Source of the DNA: Thamnaconus septentrionalis
Taxonomy: Eukaryota; Chordata; Actinopteri; Tetraodontiformes; Monacanthidae
Direction of reading: 5' to 3'
Assembly: GCA_009823395.1 (NCBI GenBank)
Contig: CM020509.1
Span: 9,289,501 to 9,353,500, forward strand
Length of the DNA: 64,000 nt
Positions within the stretch are counted from its first letter, which is position 1; every line of letters starts with the position of its first letter. This document shows positions 57,642-64,000 of this stretch, one piece after another. Below the pieces are notes generated by a model, which saw nothing but the letters and a program-made list of their open reading frames with translations, did not search any database and had not been told where the DNA came from. Made by a program: the position numbers and the translations under genes.

Positions 57642-58221
57642 ACACGTAATCTCACCACGAAGTTGCCTCGGATCAGGGACAGCAGGTTTCTGCACACCGG
57701 CAGCAGGATCAGCAAGCAATTAAAGTTGAGCACCGCGGCCGGAGCTCTGGCCCAGGCCAGGGCGGACTGGAGTTCAGGTGAGAGAGCGGACGTGGTGGGT
57801 TATTTTTATGCAGAATAGTGAATTAAAAAAAACAAAACAAAAAAAACAAAACAGCTTTTTGTTGTTCTGCGTTTCTCACCCCGAGGAGGTGGCGGGTGTA
57901 GAAGAACTGCTCGCCCAAGTCGTAGAAGAAGTAGAACCAAACGAAGAGGAAGATGTTGATGCCCATCCAGACCACCTGTGAACACCTCACTGTCACTAAA
58001 CTACTCACGAAAATTCATTTGAAAAACACAACAACATAAATTTCACTCAAGATGGGGCTGAATTTTTTTTATTTTTTTATTTTAGCGCATTTTACGCAGT
58101 TTTTATGTGAACAAAAACTGGCAAGAATTGAACTCACTTCAAATCCTTTTTGTCTCTAAAGATTTGCAGGACTCACCAGCATAACGGATGTAAATCCATT
58201 GTTAATGATCCAGTTACCCAT
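52862..58221 (-). CDS. nox1: NADPH oxidase 1 catalytic subunit
   Basis: Thirteen exons in transcript order: 58221-58177, 57975-57880, 57766-57656, 57101-57017, 56416-56265, 55735-55542, 55451-55325, 55236-55144, 55045-54804, 54148-53986, 53750-53604, 53490-53366, 52988-52862. All phases close to 568 aa (human NOX1 is 564). Starts [12 protein letters not shown]. The heme ligands sit at H101 and H115 (FHK..AVH) and H212 and H225 (THHL..VFHG). FAD-binding [14 protein letters not shown] motifs ([46 protein letters not shown]) and the C-terminal FYFNKENF are intact. It is a multi-pass membrane enzyme that moves electrons from NADPH to oxygen to make superoxide, with p22phox, NOXO1 and NOXA1. Assigned to NOX1, not NOX2, by [25 protein letters not shown] and gene order beside cstf2 and xkrx. 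Confidence 0.94.
55737..55942. repeat. About 200-bp homopurine GAA/GGA tract in nox1
   Basis: Nearly every plus-strand base is A or G, in GAAG/GGAG units, in the intron just upstream of exon 55735-55542. Minus-strand C/T supplies the polypyrimidine tract of that exon's acceptor. Such tracts can form triplex DNA. Confidence 0.9.
55990..56105 (+). repeat. Dispersed teleost repeat fragment in a nox1 intron
   Basis: Shares TTCATCGCAGGGCCACATAG and CCATTCACACTCG with the copy at 31265-31525. About 115 bp remain. Confidence 0.65.
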
Positions 58222-58320
58222 GTTGAACTCTTGATATCGGACCCAGACCAGCAGCAGAAGCGGAATTCCCGCATCCTCACTTCTCTGCGCTTTTTAACCA
58301 TTCGGTCCCCTCCCTTCCTC
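58222..58320 (-). promoter_or_regulatory. nox1: Proximal nox1 promoter
   Basis: On the minus strand, GGTTAAAAAGCG (TATA-like, plus 58290-58301) lies about 75 nt upstream of the start codon, below a GGGAGGGGACC G-rich box. GGGAATTCCG (58261-58270) resembles a kappa-B site with one mismatch to GGGRNWYYCC. If the TATA-like box is used, this site would sit at or just after the start of transcription. All from motif reading. Confidence 0.4.
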
Positions 58321-58874
58321 CTCCCTCCACGCGCCATGTCTTACAGACACAAGAGGGCGGAGCTTCATGAAGCACAACCCATTGGGGGAAGTTCGACGCT
58401 CTTCCACCTGCAGCTGAACGCCAACATTCCTGCACCTGCTGAGTGAATTGCGGGAATGAGGAAATCCGCTGTTACCCAACCCTGGAAATTTGGTGTGTAT
58501 GAGACACGGCAAAAGGTTTATTGTTTTATGACAAAGACGAGCAAGAGGCCATTTGTTTATTTGTTTTATTTCATTTCATGTGTGAATGTACTTTTTTTTT
58601 TATTATTATTATTTCACTTTCAAGTAAAACAGCAATGAAGGCACTGGACAAACAAGACACTGGCGACATGCAAACTGTAAAAAGCACTTGGAGGTCAGTG
58701 TTAGTACTTAAATGCATCTGTGGCAACAACAACTCACTCTCACTCTCTCTTAATGTGACCAAGAAGGAAATCAATTTTTACATTTGGTCTCCTAATTGAA
58801 GGCAGCCAGACGAGCAGGTTTATACAGCTGGGTTTGGCTTTCCGTTTGACTCTTGCCTTCGTTTCCTGCTTCTA

Positions 58875-58895
58875 TTTTTTTTTTTTTTTTTTTTT
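58875..58895. repeat. T21 homopolymer
   Basis: A run of T in the spacer between nox1 and xkrx. No adjacent retroelement body seen. Confidence 0.85.
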
Positions 58896-59339
58896 GTCTC
58901 AATACAGATGCAGACACGTCCAAAGAAAAAAAAGGTTGTAAACCAGTGTTTCCTGCTCCGTCCTGGGGACGCTGGGCACGTCTGTCCTGCGCACTTGGCT
59001 CAGTGCGGTGCGCGACTGTCTGCGGGATCCTTCAACGCGGCCCTTTGTCTGACCCTGATGATCTCAATGTGCTGCATTCTTCTCCAAATGTGTGAATCGC
59101 TGTTGATGAAAACGCCCCCAAAAAATCCCTCTCAGGACCCTGAAAGAATCAACTGCCTGTGCACCCAGGGAGGTAAAAAAAAAACAAAAAAAAACAAAAC
59201 AGAAAAACAGCACAATTCCATTTTTGCACACATTTCTTTTTTTTTTTTTGCTCAGTAGTGCAATCCTGTATTTAAATATTAGTGAACTAAAGTTTTTTTA
59301 AAAAAAAGAAAAGAAAAAAAATTAGAAGAAATTTCTTTC

Positions 59340-60993
59340 TCAGGCTGCTTCGGTCAAGTCGTCCACGATGGCGGTCTCTCTGGCCTCCTGGGGCTCCGGC
59401 AGCAGCACCATGGTGGCGGCGGTAGAGTAGGAGGTCTCCACGTCCCGCCGCCCTCGCTGGTCGGCCTTTCTGTGGCAGCAGACACAGCGCAGGCAGTCGT
59501 GCACGTTGTACTTGAAGAGCCTCCTGCACGGGTGGCAGAACTGGTAGAAGAGCAGCATGAAGAGGACCGACAGGCTGTAGCAGATGAGCAGCTGCACGGC
59601 CAGCAGCGGAGCGCACACGTACTCGTAGAAGTCCGACTTGAAGAAGTACCACAGCGTGATGAGCGTCAGGTTCTCGGCGAAGCGGCCGCAGTAGTACGCC
59701 GACAGCCGGCCCCAGCGCTGCTTGCGCTCGATGAGCTCGCGGTGCGTCAGGTCCAGCTGCACCGCCGACCAGCAGAAGACGTTGATGCAGGCGTAGAGCA
59801 GCGTGAACATGACCAGCACCACCACCGTACCCAGCTTGGAGAAGTTCTTCTCCACGTCCTGCGTCAGCGAGCCCTTCTTGGCCCAGAACTCGGCCCAGGG
59901 GAGGAAGAAGAAGAAGAGCAGGTTGGCCATGCCCACCAGGATGACCCAGTACTTGAGCGCCGTGCTGAACAGGACCAGGGCGGTGATGCGCGTGGCGATC
60001 TCCAGGCCGCGCCACACGATCATGCACAGGTAAGCTTTGGTCCGCAGCCGCACCTTATAGTCGTCGTAGCGGATCTGTATGGCCAGGGCGCTGCACACCA
60101 GGGCGCCGTATATGATGGAGATCAGAGTGATGATCATCAGAGCCCCTGCGGAACAGCGGCATGTGGGATAGGTTCATCTCATCGGCAATGAAAGGGAGTG
60201 TTCAGTATTGTGTGCTTATGTGCACTAACACCACCAACTCTAGTGCTGCTGGAACAACTGCCAGGTTGTCTCTTTGAGATTTATAACCTCATTTAAGTAC
60301 ACATATCATGCTAAAATTCCATTTTTTTTTGCAAAAAGTTAAAAACAGAGGGCTAAACATGTTGTTTCCCCTTTAACCTCTGTAAATTCTTTGAATGGTT
60401 GACTAATGCTTCTCCACAACACTGACATGACAAACAAGCATTCCCCCACCCTCATCCTCTTGGTGACTTTTATTTACTTTTTGCTCCTCAACTAGTCACT
60501 ACATTTTGCTTGCAATTGTGTTACATTGCTATAAAACCAGAGTGGCAGCCGCAATGTGACGCAGATTACAGTGGCCAAAAAGAGAAATTTGAGCACATCT
60601 GTTGCCATGTCGACTACAAGTATGAAGAAAAAAAAAAAAGACGGAATGAATTTGTGTTGGAAAAAAAGGGTGCATTTTTTAACAGATGCAGAGGAAAATT
60701 CTCACATCCGTCAACTCTCTCTGTTTTCCTTACATCTGACGGGGAGCATGTACTTCTCCTGGATGGTGGCGTACAGCTGCAGCGTGAGCTGCGGCGTGGA
60801 GCCCAGGAACGCCTGGATGACGGCGGTGCGTTTGAAGGCGTTCCTGTGCATGGCCAGGATGCGCTCCGTTTGGCCAATCTCCCACTCCATGGGCGTGCCC
60901 TGGCCCCTCTTCAGGCTGATCTTCCTGGAGATGGTCACATAGGGCTCCTCCTTCTTACCCGCCTTGAAGTAGACCACGAGGGCCTCTGCGCAC
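59340..60993 (-). CDS. xkrx: XK-related protein XKRX (XKR2), 3' part
   Basis: Two exons are visible, 60993-60734 and 60145-59340, joined in frame (LPVR, then W, then ALMII). They encode about 354 residues: the KKEEPYVTISRK loop, WEIGQTERILAMHRNAFKRT, the conserved IQAFLGSTPQLTLQLY helix, then several hydrophobic segments (from LMIITLISIIYG to LICYSLSVLFMLLFYQ) and a Cys/His-rich tail (VHDCLRCVCCHRK). Human XK and XKRX have three coding exons. The first, with the initiator Met and the FVHRDL motif, is missing and must lie beyond 64000. XKRX rather than XK: LAMHRNAFKR, IQIRYDDYKVRL and LRCVCCHRK match XKRX. Family: multi-pass membrane proteins, some of which are apoptotic lipid scramblases; the role of XKRX is not established. 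It is in tandem with nox1, about 1.1 kb downstream of it in genome order. Confidence 0.88.
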
Positions 60994-63900
60994 CTGCGGG
61001 GACACAGCCGAGGGAGGGAGTGGCGGTGAGTGGAGTTACACTTTTCTACCAACAGAGGGCGGTGCAAGGGTACTTTTGCAGAACGACACAACTGCGTGTA
61101 TTTATGCTTGATCACCATCGGTATTGTCATTTAAATGGCATAAAATGCAATTGCAGACCACATAAAAGCAATTCAGAAATAATCCACCAAAACTATTTTT
61201 TAAGTTGAGGGACTGTTTCTCAATCGCAGGATTAAAAGGAATCTTCACTCCCAACTACACCCAAACACACATTTTAATCAGACAGTAAAAATGTGAATAT
61301 GTTTATCTGACACAGCAATTTTAGAACACAGACGCTGAGTCGATGAAAGCAATTCCCCATGATAAGGCTGCTATACCGAACAGGCCGGCAGAGGGCGGTC
61401 ATAAGAATGAAAACACAGTTCTCTGAGGTTCAGGCATATACTATGAAAGTCACTGGTATGGGTGTGGCTGCATGTTTGCATGGTAAATGCTCCCAGTGTT
61501 CACTTACAGGGTGGAAATCACTGCTATTCATGGGGGCAAAACTCTTTCTTTTTTTTTTGAGAGAGAACGAGATTTCTGTAGCTGAGGAATTTAAAGGCCC
61601 AGTGTGGAAGATTTAAAGTGTTCAATTGTCATTGATTATTTTTAATTAGATAAGCACTAATTATAAAGGACTTTTGTTATTCATTTGCTAATAATAATCA
61701 TTTAGTATGACAAAGAGCTGCGTCATATTGCTTACTGCATACATCTAGATGAGTCCTGAATGTATCTTCAAGTCATGTGGTTTTAAAATTTAACCCGGCA
61801 TCAAAGCAGGGTTAATATTAGTCTCAGACACTGTATCTTTAAATATAAATAATTAACCTTTATTGCTGCTGTTAATGTTTCAGCATTGGATTCAAAAACA
61901 TCCTGATATATCACACACACACACACACACACACACAGGTTGAAACAAGAAACTGACAGAACTGGAAGTGCGAGGTGCCATTAATTGAGGATAGCGCTTC
62001 AACGCCCTCTAGTCGAAGAGAAAAGACCTTTCAGCTCAGCGAATCAACCTGAGAAACGCCAAGTGTTTCACATTTGTGTTCCACAGGCAAAACCCCCCAA
62101 CCCTGTGAGGATTCCCACTGCAAACCTCACATCAGTGTGTTGGAATGTTGTCTTTAGCTCCAGACTATCAGACACACGGGACAGAAAGCCCACTGTCAGC
62201 ATTCAGCTGTGTTTCCACTTACTATGAAGTCCTGAGACTTGCCCCCAGAATTCTTCCTGATTTTTATCTCCAAAACTAGTTAGCACCCACTTCCAGTGTG
62301 CTCACTCTGACACTGCTAGCTACTAGTGCTTGGATGGATTAACAGGGAAGCCAGATACACTTGATTCACTGACTTTTTAGGAAACCTGCCAGCACAGTGG
62401 GCTGAGATGCATCTGTTCACTTTGGAATTCTGCAACCCGACTGAGGCGCAGACTGAATTCCATTTAAGTGGGGGACGGACAACATTACAGATGAAAGGAT
62501 TAGCCGGGAAAATCAATGTGTTTACATCCAGGCCAGCGTCTTGCGGATACATATAAAGGAGGGCAGGCCACTGCTTTGTACTTGCTGACTAAACATGCAA
62601 TCTGTTCCCCTCAGTGTGCGAGCACAGCAGTTTAGATGAGACACAAACCACATAAAAATAAGACGAGGAGGAGCTGCCTTGAGAATTTGTACGTCATCTC
62701 CGTTGCTCTGGCTAAAGGCCAAACGGAGTATTCAGGAAATTCTTCCAGGGGTTCTTTAGCCAGATTTGGTCACTTGGGGTTAGACCACAGGGCTCATCAG
62801 ACCGTGCAGTCCGTCCCATCCGACAACCCAACAAACATGCGTGCTGAGGCTGGTCCAGGCCGACAGCGAGCACAGTACGAGGTTTCCGCCCCTTCCTTCA
62901 GAAGTGGGATCGAGACAGGTCAGGGCACGGCGCTCCCAGCCCCCACCTTTAAAAATACCGCCGGCTCGGATTATGTGTCGCACACTGTCTCCCAGCGCAC
63001 TGCGGAATTTTCAAAACAAGATAATGCGGTTATCCGTCCATCTCTGAGAGCCGGCTATGCTAATTGTGCAGAGCGTCTGCAATTAAGTCACAAGCGAGTC
63101 GCACAGGAAGTCTCCTGTCTCTACAGAGAGGAGCCTCTTTACAGCAGCGCAGCTCGCAGAGGCAGGACAGCTCGGAATAAAAGCGGAAAAGCAACGCAGA
63201 GCAGGCTGAAGTTGTCGGCAGTGCATTAAAACGGCCCATGATGTGCAAAATTCACTTAAATTGTATTTAATTGTGTTTTAGTGCTGCAAAACAGCACACT
63301 TTCCCAATTTGGAATCAATAACACACATCTATTCTATTCTATTCCATTATAGTTTCAACATTAACATAAAAACAGTTGCAGTTCCTGAAATCTGAAATCT
63401 CGTCAGTCCATTTTGTTATTCCTTTCCGAATATGGAAGCAAAGCATCAGTTTCAGCTGGAAGCTGACAGGGTTCGAAACAGAAAGGGCCAAAATATACTT
63501 ATGTATTCTGGATCGGAGATTGTGGGATGATTTATCATACGAGGCTGCCTCACTGGAAGGAACTGAAAAGGTCTGAAAATGGGTATAAAATGAGACCTTG
63601 GTTTGGCCTCACTGCCACATCAAAAAGCTTCCATCCAGATCAAATTACATCCAGCTCACATCGGAGATTGGCAGAGATCCTGACTGGGATAAAAATACAA
63701 ACAGGATACATGTACAAGTGTGCTGATGACGCAATGGAGAAACAAATTTTTCTCCATTTCTTTCAATTTTTTTAAAGAATACGTAAATGTTTCAAATTTA
63801 GCCCATGGAATCCAGCAACGTGGCACAGTGGGCTATTATGCAAATCTGATAGCTATTCACTTTTGAAACAACTAATGACTGAAGAGCTGTTAGTTTGTGC

Positions 63901-64000
63901 CTTGGTTGTCACTTTTCTTTACAACCGATGTCTGCAAAATACAATGAGCGCTATTCAGCCGGAGTTGAGCTTTAGCTCGGGGCTATACTGGCATGCTCGA
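60994..64000. other. xkrx first intron, right edge
   Basis: No further exon is found on the minus strand up to the edge, so this is probably part of xkrx intron 1. Near-matches to CTCF motifs lie at 61049-61062 (CCAACAGAGGGCGG) and 61385-61398 (CCGGCAGAGGGCGG). A repeat end with AAAGGCCCAGTGTGGAAGAT occurs near 61592. Nothing else recognised. Confidence 0.5.
61912..61937. repeat. (CA)13 microsatellite
   Basis: Short CA repeat in the presumed xkrx intron. Confidence 0.95.

Noticed and set aside
52862..58221. Calling the oxidase cybb (NOX2)
   Set aside because: [25 protein letters not shown] and the cstf2/xkrx neighbours fit NOX1. NOX2 has HPFKTIELQ and RGVHFIFNKENF at these places.
59472..60191. 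239-codon plus-strand open frame opposite xkrx
   Set aside because: Antisense shadow of the GC-rich xkrx exon; composition Gln/Glu/Arg-rich with no known domain.
59340..60993. Calling the membrane protein xk
   Set aside because: The conserved loop and C-terminal CVCCH motif follow XKRX; the gene next to NOX1 is XKRX in other vertebrates.
61590..61660. A second complete TTAA MITE
   Set aside because: One end resembles the MITE at 5462, but I could not find the other end, so it is only a possible fragment.

Overview
This is a 64-kb piece of a teleost fish nuclear genome, probably a compact-genome percomorph. The evidence is spliced GT-AG genes with many introns of 50-500 bp, vertebrate protein families, long CA/GT microsatellites and fish-type DNA-transposon relics. 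There are no bacterial operons, CRISPR arrays, rRNA genes or convincing tRNA genes. Five protein-coding genes can be built from the sequence, in this order: mid1ip1 (+), bcorl1 (-), cstf2 (+), nox1 (-) and xkrx (-, its 5' part lies beyond the right edge).

Layout. 0-3 kb: mid1ip1 (Spot14/MIG12 family), with a TATA promoter, a non-coding first exon and one coding exon. 3-13 kb: a gene desert with a TTAA-flanked MITE. 14.3-26.8 kb: the BCOR-family corepressor on the minus strand, with one 2.55-kb exon, an ankyrin block and a C-terminal PUFD domain. Its largest ankyrin-region intron contains a 1.25-kb hAT relic with a perfect 8-bp target duplication and internal telomere-like repeats. 27-42 kb: no coding sequence, but several CpG-rich blocks with minus-strand splice donors, which look like alternative non-coding first exons of bcorl1. 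43.5-51.9 kb: cstf2, the 64-kDa cleavage stimulation factor, in twelve exons. 51.9-58.2 kb: a complete 13-exon nox1, tail to tail with cstf2, with poly(A) signals only about 40 bp apart. 59.3-61 kb: the last two exons of xkrx. 61-64 kb: xkrx intron or upstream sequence without visible exons.

Paralogue identity was decided residue by residue. The NADPH oxidase ends and loops like NOX1 rather than CYBB. The XK-family gene resembles XKRX rather than XK. The BCOR-family gene resembles BCORL1 rather than BCOR. The cstf2(+)-nox1(-)-xkrx(-) order and orientation match human Xq22.1 as I recall it. BCORL1 also lies on human Xq, so the window looks like a conserved vertebrate linkage block.

The gene products do not form one pathway. 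They cover lipogenic/microtubule regulation (mid1ip1), Polycomb PRC1.1 repression (bcorl1), mRNA 3'-end processing (cstf2), superoxide production (nox1) and an XK-family membrane protein (xkrx). I see no new multi-gene system. The most unusual points are a reading-frame break in bcorl1 that only a 50-nt GC-rich mini-intron (or an assembly error) explains, a Glu/Lys-rich insertion in its PUFD domain, the nearly abutting cstf2/nox1 poly(A) sites, the absence of the MEARA repeats in CstF64, and the hAT element carrying telomere-like arrays.
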